64,000 nt of DNA from the NCBI GenBank assembly GCA_964504195.1, contig CAZDDI010000005.1, forward strand, positions 62,001 to 126,000, read 5' to 3'. The translations under genes were made by a program, and so were the position numbers. The DNA is from CAZDDI01 sp964504195 (lineage in GTDB: Bacteria > Chloroflexota > Anaerolineae > B4-G1 > SLSP01). Shown one piece after another: positions 16,270-24,401 of this stretch (within the stretch, counting starts at the first letter, position 1; each line of letters begins with the position of its first letter). Below the pieces are notes generated by a model, which worked only from the letters and a program-made list of their open reading frames with translations, was not told the DNA's origin and searched no databases.

Positions 16270-17322
16270 ATGAACAAGAGTTACTTGACTATGGAACGGC
16301 GCCCGGATTTGGGAGACCAGTATATCCGGTTTGCGCTTAACGTAGGCGAAAATCGCCTGTATGACCTCGACGTTTTCCCGCGGAAATTCACCTGGAGTGA
16401 CCGGCGCACTTCGCGCGCCCAGGCGGTGCAAGTAGTGTTTCATCTGCTGGGGAAATCTGGCCTCAACATTCAGCAAGTCAAGTTTATGGCTTTGCAAGAA
16501 GCCGTGAACTGGATTGCCGAGCTAGGGCTGGACTATCAAGCCTTGCTAACCGCACTGCGGGAGAAAGGTTGGGAAGAAGACTTGCTGTGCCTGGCCGCCG
16601 AACAAGCCGCGTTGATAACCCCGTCTACCTGGCTGCAACTGACCGCCAGTGAGACGCTCCATGCTATTGCAGAAGAAACGGTAGCCAACCTGGGCGATGT
16701 GTTCTATGACCCCGTGCCCGCGATAGACGGTTATGATGCCGCTACGCTGCGCGCTAACGTCGTTAGTACCGTCCATGAAGGGCTATTGCGCGCTCACCAC
16801 GCGCTCGGAATGCAAATCACGCAGGTGCCGGGGCCGGTGTATCCAGTGGTGTACGTTGACACGGATACCCTGGCGTGCCCAGCGTGTGGGAGCCTGGACA
16901 TTCAACTGGAAGGCACGCAGGCCGTGCCCGTGATCGAAAACTGGCTTGACGGAAGTCATCAGTGCAATGAAACCGGCGCAGGCGACTGGATCGAAGCGCC
17001 GCAGGTACATTGTTGTGAGTGTGGACTGGATTGGCAACTGCGCTCAGGCGAGGGGTTGGCAGCGACATCCGCTGCGGCACCCGCTGAACCGCAACCCGAT
17101 CTGCGTCCCACCGCTTATGTATCTGCCGTGCTGGGGTTCCGGGTAGAACTGGACGCCCCGATCGAAGGGGAGCCTGAACCTGACTTTGGCCCCGATATAG
17201 ACTGGGGGCACATTCACACTACGGTTTTCAGCGCCCTGCGCTCCTGTTCACTGCCGTTTGATTGGGAGATCGTCGAAGTAGAGGCTGTTCGCGTCCTCAA
17301 CTACGACAATCCTAATGAATGA
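16270..17322 (+). CDS. Zinc-ribbon-containing protein of unknown function
   Basis: A 350-residue protein. After an alpha/beta N-terminal half it has CPACGS (about residue 203) and HCCECG (about 247), a likely four-cysteine zinc site split by about 40 residues. A C-terminal domain (RVELDAPIEGEPEPDFG to the end) resembles the next small gene (MRFELDLPASAVEADGEPYA), suggesting a shared domain. CAAAGGAG lies 7 bases ahead of the ATG. Overlaps the region of the next start. Confidence 0.6.
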   Translation: MNKSYLTMERRPDLGDQYIRFALNVGENRLYDLDVFPRKFTWSDRRTSRAQAVQVVFHLLGKSGLNIQQVKFMALQEAVNWIAELGLDYQALLTALREKGWEEDLLCLAAEQAALITPSTWLQLTASETLHAIAEETVANLGDVFYDPVPAIDGYDAATLRANVVSTVHEGLLRAHHALGMQITQVPGPVYPVVYVDTDTLACPACGSLDIQLEGTQAVPVIENWLDGSHQCNETGAGDWIEAPQVHCCECGLDWQLRSGEGLAATSAAAPAEPQPDLRPTAYVSAVLGFRVELDAPIEGEPEPDFGPDIDWGHIHTTVFSALRSCSLPFDWEIVEVEAVRVLNYDNPNE

Positions 17323-17330
17323 GGTGGGCC

Positions 17331-17561
17331 ATGCCTGCTAATACCACAGATACCAACCCGCGCCGTTTTGCGGCGGCGGTTTCAATGCGTTTTGAACTAG
17401 ACCTCCCTGCGTCAGCCGTAGAAGCTGACGGGGAACCTTACGCCGCGCTACGGCAGCGCATCTTCGAAGCGGTTTTGCCGCTAATTTTGAACACGGACAT
17501 AAACTTCGAGATTAGCTCCGTTGATGACGTGCTCGAAATCGAGGTGTGTCATGCTGGTTAA
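17331..17561 (+). CDS. Small protein resembling the C-terminal domain of its neighbour
   Basis: A 76-residue protein. The strand SMRFELDLPASAVEADGEP, the helix and a final DVLEIEVCHAG strand echo the C-terminal 75 residues of the preceding protein (GFRVELDAPIEGEPEPD...). GAGGTGGGCC supports the ATG at 17331. Overlaps the following gene by 11 bases. Confidence 0.55.
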   Translation: MPANTTDTNPRRFAAAVSMRFELDLPASAVEADGEPYAALRQRIFEAVLPLILNTDINFEISSVDDVLEIEVCHAG

Positions 17562-17793
17562 ACCCAAAATACACGTTTTGAACCGCGCTGGCTGGCAGGT
17601 AAAAGACGGTAAAGCCGTCCACAGCAGTGGGCGGGCTACGGTTTCTATGTCAAGTCGGCGATACCCGTATGATAGTACCGGATTCCTGGTCATTGTAGAT
17701 GGCAAGTGGATTCTGGACTATCCTAACCGCTGGATCAAGCGGTTTCCTACGCTGGACGCGGCGCTAGACGCGGCTGAACAGCGCATGAAATGA
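17551..17793 (+). CDS. Unrecognised small protein
   Basis: An 80-residue basic protein (MLVKPKIHVLNRAGWQVKDG) with beta-rich first half and final helix LDAALDAAEQRMK. GAGGTGTG precedes its ATG inside the previous gene. Function unknown. Confidence 0.5.
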   Translation: MLVKPKIHVLNRAGWQVKDGKAVHSSGRATVSMSSRRYPYDSTGFLVIVDGKWILDYPNRWIKRFPTLDAALDAAEQRMK

Positions 17794-17803
17794 GGTGTGC
17801 TCA

Positions 17804-18013
17804 ATGAAATGCCATATCTGTAATTGCCGGGTTAGGGTAACGAAATCCGGGCATCTTTACAAACATCGTAATCCACAGCCGGAAAAATACTGGGCTTACT
17901 GGTGTCCGGGCAGTGGTAAGATGGCTCAAGCAAGCTCTGAAGAGCCCCAAGCTTCGACCGATGATGCCTCATCACCCGACAAACCTGACAATGACGGGCA
18001 GACTGACGCCTGA
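17804..18013 (+). CDS. Small zinc-finger-like protein
   Basis: A 69-residue protein. CHICNCRVRVTKSGHLYKH followed by a further Cys (YWCPGSG) gives a CxxC...H...C set that could bind zinc. The last 30 residues are acidic and Ser/Asp-rich. GAGGTG precedes the ATG; a GTG three codons earlier is possible. Last gene before leader 5. Confidence 0.55.
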   Translation: MKCHICNCRVRVTKSGHLYKHRNPQPEKYWAYWCPGSGKMAQASSEEPQASTDDASSPDKPDNDGQTDA

Positions 18014-18052
18014 ACCGTTAAGTCGAATGGATTGAGTTCAAAATAAACATCA

Positions 18053-18100
18053 CCCAACGGGAACGGCCTGGCCTGCCCGTGAGGGAGACCTGGCCGTTCC
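18053..18100 (+). promoter_or_regulatory. Pseudoknot leader 5 (before the 18126 gene)
   Basis: Stem 1: CCC-aa-CGGG (18053-18061) with CCCG-tga-GGG (18076-18085). Stem 2: 18062-18071 with 18089-18098 (9 bp and one T-T mismatch). GTTCCTC (18096-18102) can pair with GAGGAAC (18117-18123), covering the ribosome site. Confidence 0.7.
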
Positions 18101-18125
18101 TCTTAGCACCAAACAGGAGGAACCC

Positions 18126-18494
18126 ATGAAGAATCTTAGTGCTTTTCAACAGTTGCGGGCCACTGCCCAGCAGCACGGCCTGCCCAAAGCCTATCAGACG
18201 GATTTGACCGTCCATGACCGCGCTTACTTGCGCCGGCACCAGCGCCCCACCTGCTTTGGGTGGCTCTTGCGCGAACATGGCACGGACATCTTGCTCAATA
18301 CTGTGTGGGGACGCGCACTTATCGCATATCACCAGCGCGATCCGCAAGTATTGTGGTTCTGGTTCGATGGGACGCAGTTGCGGCCTTCCAGACCGGAAGA
18401 GCTCCGGCAACTGCTGGAAACACAGCCGGAAGTTACCCGGCAGACTTACCCCACCTTGTTCCCGGAGGACGACGATGCCGCAACCGCAAATTGA
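18126..18494 (+). CDS. Unrecognised protein
   Basis: A 122-residue protein with GGAGGAACCC before its ATG. Contains a YLRRHQRPTCFGWLLREHGTDI segment and a WFWFDGTQLRP strand pair, then an acidic tail. Not recognised. Overlaps the next gene by 20 bases. Confidence 0.55.
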   Translation: MKNLSAFQQLRATAQQHGLPKAYQTDLTVHDRAYLRRHQRPTCFGWLLREHGTDILLNTVWGRALIAYHQRDPQVLWFWFDGTQLRPSRPEELRQLLETQPEVTRQTYPTLFPEDDDAATAN

Positions 18495-18729
18495 CTTTGA
18501 GTATTGCTTAGAACTGGGGGGTACCCGCTATCCCCCGACACGCACGCCCCCGGATTGGGAGCAGGTACAGGAGTTGGTCGCGGGCTGTACGACTACCGCG
18601 CGCGTCTGGCGGCGGCTCATTGCTACCTCTGTTACCGCCCTACTACCGGGCTATACGGCTTGGCTCACACTCCCCGATGGGCGCGTCATCACGCCCTGGA
18701 GTATCTGGGCTGTATATCCACAAGAATAG
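18475..18729 (+). CDS. Unrecognised small protein
   Basis: An 84-residue protein starting inside the previous gene (GGAGGACGACG site). TPPDWEQVQELVAGCTT suggests a helix, then two strands (YTAWLTLPDGRVITPWSIW). Followed by leader 6. Confidence 0.5.
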   Translation: MPQPQIDFEYCLELGGTRYPPTRTPPDWEQVQELVAGCTTTARVWRRLIATSVTALLPGYTAWLTLPDGRVITPWSIWAVYPQE

Positions 18730-18752
18730 TCGCACTGCGACTCCCCAGGCGA

Positions 18753-18808
18753 TGCAGGGAAGCCCGGCGCTCCCTGCACCGGGAAACTACGCGCGCCGGG
18801 CCTCCCTG
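18753..18808 (+). promoter_or_regulatory. Pseudoknot leader 6 (before the DUF3307 gene)
   Basis: Stem 1: TGCAGGGA (18753-18760) with TCCCTGCA (18771-18778), 8 perfect bp. Stem 2: GCCCGGCG (18762-18769) with CGCCGGGC (18794-18801). CCTCC (18801-18805) matches the GGAGG site at 18828-18832. Confidence 0.75.
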
Positions 18809-18841
18809 TGGCTACATCAATTCAACAGGAGGAATGACTCA

Positions 18842-19264
18842 ATGACTACGTTAGTTTGGAAAGTTCGCGCGGCGACCCTACACTGGCCGCGCCTGGCGTG
18901 GTGGCAATGGGCCAAAATTGCGAGTATTGTGTTACTGGTGGCGGTAGCGGCGTTGGCCGGGGCCGGGGTAAGCATCCCGCGCCTGGGCTGGGCGCTGGCC
19001 GTCCACTGGTTCTTGGACTTCGGGGTGCAAAGCACGCCGACCGCGCTGGGCAAAGCCCGCCGCGATTGGAAGGTGCTGGTGTGCCACGGGTTTCTGACCG
19101 GGGGCTTTCCCGGCTTAATTGCAGGCGGTTTGGTGGGGTTGGTTATCAGCGCCCTGCTCCACGGTTATGTGGATAGCCTGCGCAAATTCGGCTTGTCCGA
19201 TTGGCGCGGGATAGTGTTGGATCAGGCGGCCCATGTGGTCACCCTGATCGCACTGGGGGTGTGA
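18842..19264 (+). CDS. DUF3307-family membrane protein
   Basis: A 140-residue protein with 3-4 hydrophobic helices. It has the DUF3307 layout: HWFLDFGVQ (family pattern H-x-L-x-D-F-x-x-Q) near residue 58, KVLVCHGFLTGGF, HGYVDSLRKFG, and LDQAAHVVTL at the C-terminus. The family is common on phages and plasmids and has no known function. A stronger upstream initiation at 18834 is out of frame. One base separates it from the next gene. Confidence 0.75.
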   Translation: MTTLVWKVRAATLHWPRLAWWQWAKIASIVLLVAVAALAGAGVSIPRLGWALAVHWFLDFGVQSTPTALGKARRDWKVLVCHGFLTGGFPGLIAGGLVGLVISALLHGYVDSLRKFGLSDWRGIVLDQAAHVVTLIALGV

Positions 19265-19265
19265 G

Positions 19266-19571
19266 ATGGCTACTGCTAACCGAACCCCTGTGCTGTTTCC
19301 GTTCACGGTCATTAGCGCGCGCCCTGGCGATTGGAGCCCGGCCGCGCTCATGGTAAATCACGTCACGGCCTACCACTCCGCAGAAGCCGCGTGCGCTGCG
19401 CTCCGCGCTCACGCGCAGGCGGCGGGCGGGTTTGCCGCTGATTATCAGATCATCAGTGTTTTTCGCGGTCATTACACCGACCTGGCCCCGGCGCTCTACC
19501 CCAACTGGAAAGCCCCCTTGTATGAGGAGGCACTGAGCGAGCCTGGGGGGGAGGTGGCCGATGAGTGGTAA
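19266..19571 (+). CDS. Unrecognised small protein
   Basis: A 101-residue protein (FTVISARPGDWSPAALMVNHVTAYHSAEAACAALRAH). The strand-helix pattern resembles the QRGST proteins at 13761 and 14000 (a strand, a variable loop, then AEAACAALRAH), so it may be a distant relative. Overlaps the next gene by 11 bases. Confidence 0.5.
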   Translation: MATANRTPVLFPFTVISARPGDWSPAALMVNHVTAYHSAEAACAALRAHAQAAGGFAADYQIISVFRGHYTDLAPALYPNWKAPLYEEALSEPGGEVADEW

Positions 19572-19872
19572 ACCACCCTGGCAAATGACCCTGGACGAAT
19601 GGCGGGCGCAAACCCATCGCATCCGGCATTCAGGCAATGAGAGTTACTATGTGCGGCCCGCGGGCGACCGGGTGCTCTGGCCGGGACGCAGCCACCGGCG
19701 CATCGTAGATAGTCAGTATGTCTACGAGGTGCAGCTGGCGCGCCTGAACGGCTATCCGATCCCCGCTGCCATTGCCGCAGCCCATCAAGATCTCGAACAA
19801 CAATTTGTCCGCGACCCGCTGGGGTTTACCTGGCCCTGGCCGCGGCACTTGAAAGTGCAAGTTACCGCTTAA
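19561..19872 (+). CDS. Unrecognised basic protein
   Basis: A 103-residue protein with GGAGGTGGCC before its ATG. MSGKPPWQMTLDEWRAQTHR is a helical start typical of small phage proteins. A basic central part (WPGRSHRRIVDSQYVYEV) and a helix AIAAAHQDLEQQFVRD follow. Not recognised. Last gene before leader 7. Confidence 0.55.
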   Translation: MSGKPPWQMTLDEWRAQTHRIRHSGNESYYVRPAGDRVLWPGRSHRRIVDSQYVYEVQLARLNGYPIPAAIAAAHQDLEQQFVRDPLGFTWPWPRHLKVQVTA

Positions 19873-19877
19873 CCCCA

Positions 19878-19918
19878 CGCTAGGAGCCACTGCGCCCCTA
19901 GCGGGTGCGGTGGCTCCT
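19878..19918 (+). promoter_or_regulatory. Pseudoknot leader 7 (before the 19952 gene)
   Basis: Stem 1: CGCTAGG (19878-19884) with CCTAGCG (19897-19903). Stem 2: 19885-19893 with 19907-19915 (one G-U). CTCCTGGTGA (19914-19923) can pair with TCATCAGGAG (19935-19944) over 10 bp with one wobble, fully covering the ribosome site. Confidence 0.78.
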
Positions 19919-19951
19919 GGTGAACTATAGCATTTCATCAGGAGAAAAACT

Positions 19952-20311
19952 ATGAACGCAATCACGAATACACGGCGCGACACGCTGGTGGCTTTGTTGG
20001 CTAAGTGTGTGACCTATGCCCAACTCAGTGCCCATTTACAGGCTACGGGATGGCGCGAAAGGCCCCATCGGTTTGGGCAACGCTGGACGGCCCCGCTACA
20101 AGCGGATGAAGAACCGTTTGAATTGTTGCTCACCCAGAGCCCCACGACTATCATGGCCGACTTGCGGTATACGGAGCATACGCTCCCGTTAATTGCGGCC
20201 CTGGAAAACCGCTCGCCGTTGGAGGTGGTCTTAGACCTGGTGCCGCCGGCGATCCGGGAATGGGCTCTGTCAGGTTTGGCAATACTGGAGGTGGGTGATG
20301 AGCGCGCATAA
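19952..20311 (+). CDS. Unrecognised protein
   Basis: A 119-residue protein. VALLAKCVTYAQLSAHLQATGW looks like a HTH-type or helical start, followed by strands (PFELLLTQSPTTIMADLRY) and a helical end. Overlaps the next gene by 14 bases. Not recognised. Confidence 0.55.
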   Translation: MNAITNTRRDTLVALLAKCVTYAQLSAHLQATGWRERPHRFGQRWTAPLQADEEPFELLLTQSPTTIMADLRYTEHTLPLIAALENRSPLEVVLDLVPPAIREWALSGLAILEVGDERA

Positions 20312-20753
20312 CCAAACCGCAGCACCCCGCCCCTGGCAACCCCAACAGCCGGCGCTACCACAACAACTCGACCTGGCAACCGCGGCGCGGATTGCCCGCT
20401 GGGCAGCCCGGTGCTGGACGCGCGAGGATCTGGCCTATATCCGGCAGTGCGGAGAGCCGCTTATCGCGGAACTCATCGCTGCCGGCGAAGAGCACAATCC
20501 TTATCTGACTATGGAGCACGTTCGCCAGTGGTCGCAGGACATCTGGGTGCGCGAGCACCTGGAATGTCACGGCTACACCTGGGATGGACAGCGCTTCAAG
20601 CGGACGCCGGAAGCCGCACTGCACTCGCGGTGTCGTGCTTGCGCGCTACGCACTAAGCGTCAAGTCTGCGGCTGGCTCAGCAACGCCCCGTGCTCTGATT
20701 GTCCTTATCCGGGGCTCTCCCCGATGAGTGATCAGGGAGGTGCGCGATGTTGA
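20298..20753 (+). CDS. Cysteine-cluster protein with partial clamp-binding-like motif
   Basis: A 151-residue protein. The N-terminal PQQLDLATAARI contains QLDLA, close to the QLDLF clamp motif but lacking the final Phe. A helical middle follows. The last 40 residues hold a Cys cluster (CRACALRTKRQVC, CSDCPYPG) that could bind zinc or an Fe-S cluster. Overlaps the methylase gene by 7 bases, so a shared function in DNA modification is plausible. Confidence 0.55.
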   Translation: MSAHNQTAAPRPWQPQQPALPQQLDLATAARIARWAARCWTREDLAYIRQCGEPLIAELIAAGEEHNPYLTMEHVRQWSQDIWVREHLECHGYTWDGQRFKRTPEAALHSRCRACALRTKRQVCGWLSNAPCSDCPYPGLSPMSDQGGARC

Positions 20754-21664
20754 CCAGCCTGGTAAGTTATCCTGACCGGGGCGCAGGGGGCAGCGCCGCG
20801 TTTCGCGGCAACTGCTCTCCCCGGTTACTCCAAGACGTACTTGACCATTACCAGCCCCGCTTGTTCTTTGATCCGGCTATCGGCTCGGGGACTGCGCGGG
20901 ATGTGGCCCACCAACGCGGGATTCAGGGCTTCTTCGCGGATCTGGCCCAGGGCTTCAATGTCCTGGAACATGAGCCGCCGTTTTCAGGCTTCGACATGGC
21001 TTTCTGGCATCCGCCGTACTGGGACATCATCAAGTACAGCGGGCCCGGCGGGCAATGGGGCGGCCCCGGTAATCCCGGCGACCTCTCCCTGATTCCTGAC
21101 TATGGCGATTTCATTGCCAAACTGAACGAAGCCACGTTCCGCATCTATGAAACCTTGCGCTGTGGCGGCCGCCTGGCGGTGTTAGTGGGCGATGTGCGCC
21201 GGCGCGGACGGTTATATCCTCTCCAACGCGATATGCGGTGGTATGGGGACGCGGAAGCCTTCATCGTGAAGGCGCAGCATAACACCCAGTCCGAGCGGCA
21301 GCAGTACGGCGGGAACTTCGTCGCTATCGTGACGGAGTACCTGGTCGTCACCCAGAAACCCCACGCCTGGATCGTGCCGCTGCGCGTGACCGACCTGGCC
21401 GGCCAGGTGGATACCCGCAAATGGAGCGGGCATACCTGGCAAAGCATCGTGCGCTCCGGGCTCGAAGCCCTGGGCGGCGAGGCAGAGTTGGCCGCGTTAT
21501 ACGCGGAAGTGCAATCCCATCGCCGGGCGCAACAAGCGGCCCAAGCCGGCATTGACTGGCAGGCGATTGTCAGACGGGAGTTACAGGAACGCCCCCACTT
21601 CGCGCCGGTGGCGCGAGGGCGGTGGCGGGTGTGTACTCCCCAGACTAGCCATGAAGCGGCGTGA
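20747..21664 (+). CDS. DNA methylase-like SAM-dependent methyltransferase
   Basis: A 305-residue protein. SAM motif I reads FFDPAIGSGTARDVA (residues 40-54), an acidic turn FFADLAQGF follows, and motif IV is WHPPYWD (87-93), a variant of D/N-PPY with His in first place. A third block CGGRLAVLVGDVRR matches motifs V-VI. The order I-IV is that of gamma-type N6/N4 methylases. Likely modifies the element's own DNA. The HPPY variant is found in some phage methylases, but specificity cannot be read. Confidence 0.75.
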   Translation: MLTSLVSYPDRGAGGSAAFRGNCSPRLLQDVLDHYQPRLFFDPAIGSGTARDVAHQRGIQGFFADLAQGFNVLEHEPPFSGFDMAFWHPPYWDIIKYSGPGGQWGGPGNPGDLSLIPDYGDFIAKLNEATFRIYETLRCGGRLAVLVGDVRRRGRLYPLQRDMRWYGDAEAFIVKAQHNTQSERQQYGGNFVAIVTEYLVVTQKPHAWIVPLRVTDLAGQVDTRKWSGHTWQSIVRSGLEALGGEAELAALYAEVQSHRRAQQAAQAGIDWQAIVRRELQERPHFAPVARGRWRVCTPQTSHEAA

Positions 21665-21672
21665 GGTGAACT

Positions 21673-22026
21673 ATGACTAATCCCCAACGCCCCACCTGCG
21701 CCACTTGTGATTACTGTAAGAAAGCACCCTCCCGCTTTACCCAATACAAAGGGTACTATGGGTGGTGCGAAGCACCCACCCCGGCCTACTTACCCACGCG
21801 CAGCCCGCTCATTTCGTACAAAGAGATGCGCGGCAAAACGTGTGCGCTGTATCGCCCCGCGGGTGATGGAAATCCCATGATACTCCTCTACACGGCTTTG
21901 CGCGCGCTGCTATGGCAACACGATAACCTGGGTTATCTCGGCGGTCTGGCGTTGCAAGACGCCCGGGCCGCGCTATGCACAGCGCGCAGGGCATTGGGGC
22001 TATCAGAAGCGGAGGCAGAGCCATGA
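21673..22026 (+). CDS. Small cysteine-rich protein
   Basis: A 117-residue protein. CATCDYCKK at the N-terminus and later WCEAP and KTCALY give a four- to five-Cys set like those in small Fe-S or zinc proteins of phages. C-terminal half is helical (LQDARAALCTARRALGLSEAEAE). Starts 8 bases after the methylase; overlaps the next ATG (ATGA). Confidence 0.55.
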   Translation: MTNPQRPTCATCDYCKKAPSRFTQYKGYYGWCEAPTPAYLPTRSPLISYKEMRGKTCALYRPAGDGNPMILLYTALRALLWQHDNLGYLGGLALQDARAALCTARRALGLSEAEAEP

Positions 22027-22544
22027 GCGACCGTGATGGAATCCACTTTGATGTAGTGCTGCGCCGCGATACCTTTTCGCCACGCAGCTCAGACGAGGCA
22101 ATTACCGTTTTCATTACAGTAGCCGGTATCCGCGACGCGCTAACTTTTGAAGTTAGCGGTTACGGCGGCATAGTGTATGTAACCATTGCTATTGACAATG
22201 GGCGGGTATTGCACATCACCCCTAATCCCTACGCGGTTGCGCACGGTTTGCTAGATGAATACGTCCAGATTGCCCTGGCGCATTACCGCGCCCGGTTTGG
22301 ACTGGACACCCCTGAAGCATGGTTACGCTGGGTCAACCAGCCCCCCGCTCCCTATCGGGAGCAGCTGGCGGCGCTGGGGGCCGCAACGACAACCCCGGCT
22401 ACGAAAAGAGCAGTTGATGGCGCGCGGTGCCGCTATAACGCCCAGTGGGACACAGAACGTATCTGTGGTTACCACGGGGCAGAATCGGAATGCCGAGCGG
22501 CCACTTGCACGCATTTTGAAATAGACGATGAACTAGGAGACTAA
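22023..22544 (+). CDS. Unrecognised protein with C-terminal Cys/His cluster
   Basis: A 173-residue protein. Beta-rich N-terminal half (FDVVLRRDTF, IVYVTIAIDNGRVLHI), helical middle, and a C-terminal cluster CRYNAQ...RICGYHG...CRAATCTHF that may bind metal. The start comes from ATGA overlap with its neighbour. Not recognised. Confidence 0.55.
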   Translation: MSDRDGIHFDVVLRRDTFSPRSSDEAITVFITVAGIRDALTFEVSGYGGIVYVTIAIDNGRVLHITPNPYAVAHGLLDEYVQIALAHYRARFGLDTPEAWLRWVNQPPAPYREQLAALGAATTTPATKRAVDGARCRYNAQWDTERICGYHGAESECRAATCTHFEIDDELGD

Positions 22545-22546
22545 CC

Positions 22547-22924
22547 ATGATTACAGCAACCCACATTGATACCGCGTATGCGGAACTCCGCTCAGCCATG
22601 CGTACTCATCAGGAGTGGGCGCAGCTGCTCGCGGAAGCGAAATACGAGCTGGAAACCACGAAACGGCAAGGCTTAGCCAATGGCACTATCGAAGGCAAAA
22701 ATCCAGAAATGCGCGAGGCCGCGGCTCAGCAAATGCTGAGCGCGCACTATGCCGTAGTCGCAGAATTGGAAAGCGCCGTTGAGAAAGCCCAACTGGTCTT
22801 AGACCTGGCTAAACTGGAGGTGGAGCGAATTCGGTTACACCTGCGGTATCAGGAAGTCACCCTCTTGGCAGCGAGCTCGGCAATCGCCCGACAAGCGCTG
22901 TCCGCGGAGGTGGCTCATGCCTGA
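22547..22924 (+). CDS. Coiled-coil protein
   Basis: A 125-residue, almost wholly helical protein with heptad-like regions (YELETTKRQG; AELESAVEKAQLVLDLAKLE; VERIRLHLRYQEV). Preceded by AGGAGAC. Overlaps the next gene by 8 bases. Possibly a structural or scaffold subunit. Confidence 0.55.
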   Translation: MITATHIDTAYAELRSAMRTHQEWAQLLAEAKYELETTKRQGLANGTIEGKNPEMREAAAQQMLSAHYAVVAELESAVEKAQLVLDLAKLEVERIRLHLRYQEVTLLAASSAIARQALSAEVAHA

Positions 22925-23252
22925 CCTAACCGGTTGGTGGCCGATTCAGCAAGTGTTTCAGGCCGAACCCGATGAGACGTGGTTCGCGTATATGCCCGCC
23001 GCCGAAGCGCGCGAGCTCGAGCTCTTAATCGAGCAGGTTTTTACTCTGAGTCAACGCATCCAAGAAATCTGCGACGATGCGGAGGCACGACAAGAAGACG
23101 CGGGGGATGTGCTGGAACAAGATGAATCTCCAGAATGCCCCGAGTGCGGCAGCGCCAATGTATACGAAGAACATACCGACGTTGGGGCGGGCGTGCAGCA
23201 CTATTGCTGTGAGGATTGCGCCAGTGATTTCGCCCTAGACATCATTGACTAG
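22917..23252 (+). CDS. Acidic zinc-ribbon protein
   Basis: A 111-residue, strongly acidic protein. C-terminal ribbon CPECGSANVYEEH followed by CCEDCASDF (residues 75-105) forms a CxxC...CxxC zinc knuckle. The helical N-terminus EARELELLIEQVFTLSQRIQ could dimerise. Overlaps the coiled-coil gene. Function unknown. Confidence 0.6.
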   Translation: MPDLTGWWPIQQVFQAEPDETWFAYMPAAEARELELLIEQVFTLSQRIQEICDDAEARQEDAGDVLEQDESPECPECGSANVYEEHTDVGAGVQHYCCEDCASDFALDIID

Positions 23253-23290
23253 CCATCATCGAAGCAAAGGCCGTAACGCGGCGCTTAAAA

Positions 23291-23319
23291 CCTGGCGGGG
23301 GCAACATACCCCCACCAGG
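23291..23319 (+). promoter_or_regulatory. Simple hairpin leader (not a pseudoknot)
   Basis: CCTGG-c-GGGGG (23291-23301) pairs with CCCCC-a-CCAGG (23309-23319). Unlike the other leaders, no upstream strand pairs with the loop. It sits 57 bases before the 23376 gene. Confidence 0.5.
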
Positions 23320-23375
23320 GGATGTGTGTTGCTCTCGCCATTTATCTATACCTCATACAAAAGGAGTTAGAGGAA

Positions 23376-23687
23376 ATGGCGAATGATCCACGCAAAATCT
23401 TTGTTGAAGCGGAAAAGGCTCACGCAATCCGGTTACACGGACGTAATCCTTTCCACCCCACGGAACCGCGCATTGGAGCGCAGCGGCAAACCAAAATGCG
23501 CCGCTGGGTGCTCCGGTTGCGCCGGGAAGCTCACGCAGCGGGCCATGACCAGCCTACGGCGGATGAACTCAAGCGCATCCTGGATACCAATGGTACTTGG
23601 GATGTTTGCGCGATGTCCATGCGCGAGTTGGAATCTTGGTTGCAAGTCCGCTGGAATGCCCGCTTAGGGCAATATGAACCGCGGTAG
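23376..23687 (+). CDS. Unrecognised basic protein
   Basis: A 103-residue protein, very basic (RIGAQRQTKMRRWVLRLRREAHA), with a helical C-terminus (MRELESWLQVRWNARLG). The ATG at 23376 (AGAGGAA) is preferred to one 18 codons upstream that gives a hydrophobic, unlikely N-terminus. DNA binding is conceivable from charge only. Confidence 0.55.
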   Translation: MANDPRKIFVEAEKAHAIRLHGRNPFHPTEPRIGAQRQTKMRRWVLRLRREAHAAGHDQPTADELKRILDTNGTWDVCAMSMRELESWLQVRWNARLGQYEPR

Positions 23688-23697
23688 GAGGGCTGTG

Positions 23698-24030
23698 ATG
23701 AATACTATCACCGCTTCCCCAACCGACACTGAACTGCTCGACTGGATAGAGCACGAGATACGCGCCCAGATAGGCACTGGCGATTTCTGGCAGGTAATGC
23801 AGTCCGTTCACGCGGGCCTCCCGCTGCGCGAGGCGCTACAGCAGGCCATAGCCGACAAGTCTTCGCAAGAGGCTCCCACGGCAACGATGTTGCTGGATGG
23901 CATTTGGCGCGCGCACGTTATCGCGCGGCACGCGGTTAATGGGGAAGTTATGGTACTGCTACCTGATGTGGGTAGCTGTGGCTGGGTCCCGGTTACCCGG
24001 TTGACTCCGCTAAGCGGAGGTGCGCCATGA
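23698..24030 (+). CDS. Small duplicated protein, copy 1
   Basis: A 110-residue protein. ELLDWIEHEIRAQIGTGDFWQVMQ, LPLREALQQ, LLDGIW, and WVPVTRLTPLSGG are all matched in the next gene, so the two are tandem duplicates (roughly 45% identical by eye). The C-terminal half has an SH3/KOW-like strand pattern (VLLDG...V...VLLPD). TAGGAGGGC precedes. The start and stop junctions overlap. Confidence 0.6.
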   Translation: MNTITASPTDTELLDWIEHEIRAQIGTGDFWQVMQSVHAGLPLREALQQAIADKSSQEAPTATMLLDGIWRAHVIARHAVNGEVMVLLPDVGSCGWVPVTRLTPLSGGAP

Positions 24031-24401
24031 GCGGTTTCACCGATGTGGTGACATCGAAGCAACCAGAACCCGCCCCAGCCCTGACCGACGACACTGCATT
24101 AGTCAACTGGATAGAACGCGAGATGCAGACCCAACTGGGCCAAGGCGATCTCTGGCGCGTGATGCACCAGGTTCACCGGGGCGTACCACTACGCGAGGCT
24201 GTTACGCAGGGCTTGACCACCACTGACGCGCGCCATAGCCTCTTTGAGGTCGGCGATGCCGTGCTGTTGGATGGCCGATGGCCTTGCGTGGTACTCGGCT
24301 TCAACTGGAATTACAGTGAAGTCTTGCTCTGCGATCCAGACCAAAATACGGGCTGGGCTGTGGTAACCCGCCTGACTCATTCCGCGGCTGGTGTCCCATG
24401 A
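24027..24401 (+). CDS. Small duplicated protein, copy 2
   Basis: A 124-residue paralogue of the preceding gene: ALVNWIEREMQTQLGQGDLWRVMH, VPLREAVTQG, VLLDGRWPCVVLGFN, WAVVTRLTHSA. ATGA overlaps on both sides place it firmly in the operon. Function unknown. Confidence 0.6.
   Translation: MSGFTDVVTSKQPEPAPALTDDTALVNWIEREMQTQLGQGDLWRVMHQVHRGVPLREAVTQGLTTTDARHSLFEVGDAVLLDGRWPCVVLGFNWNYSEVLLCDPDQNTGWAVVTRLTHSAAGVP

Noticed and set aside
23291..23319. Seventeenth pseudoknot leader
   Set aside because: Only a simple hairpin is visible; no upstream segment pairs with its loop.
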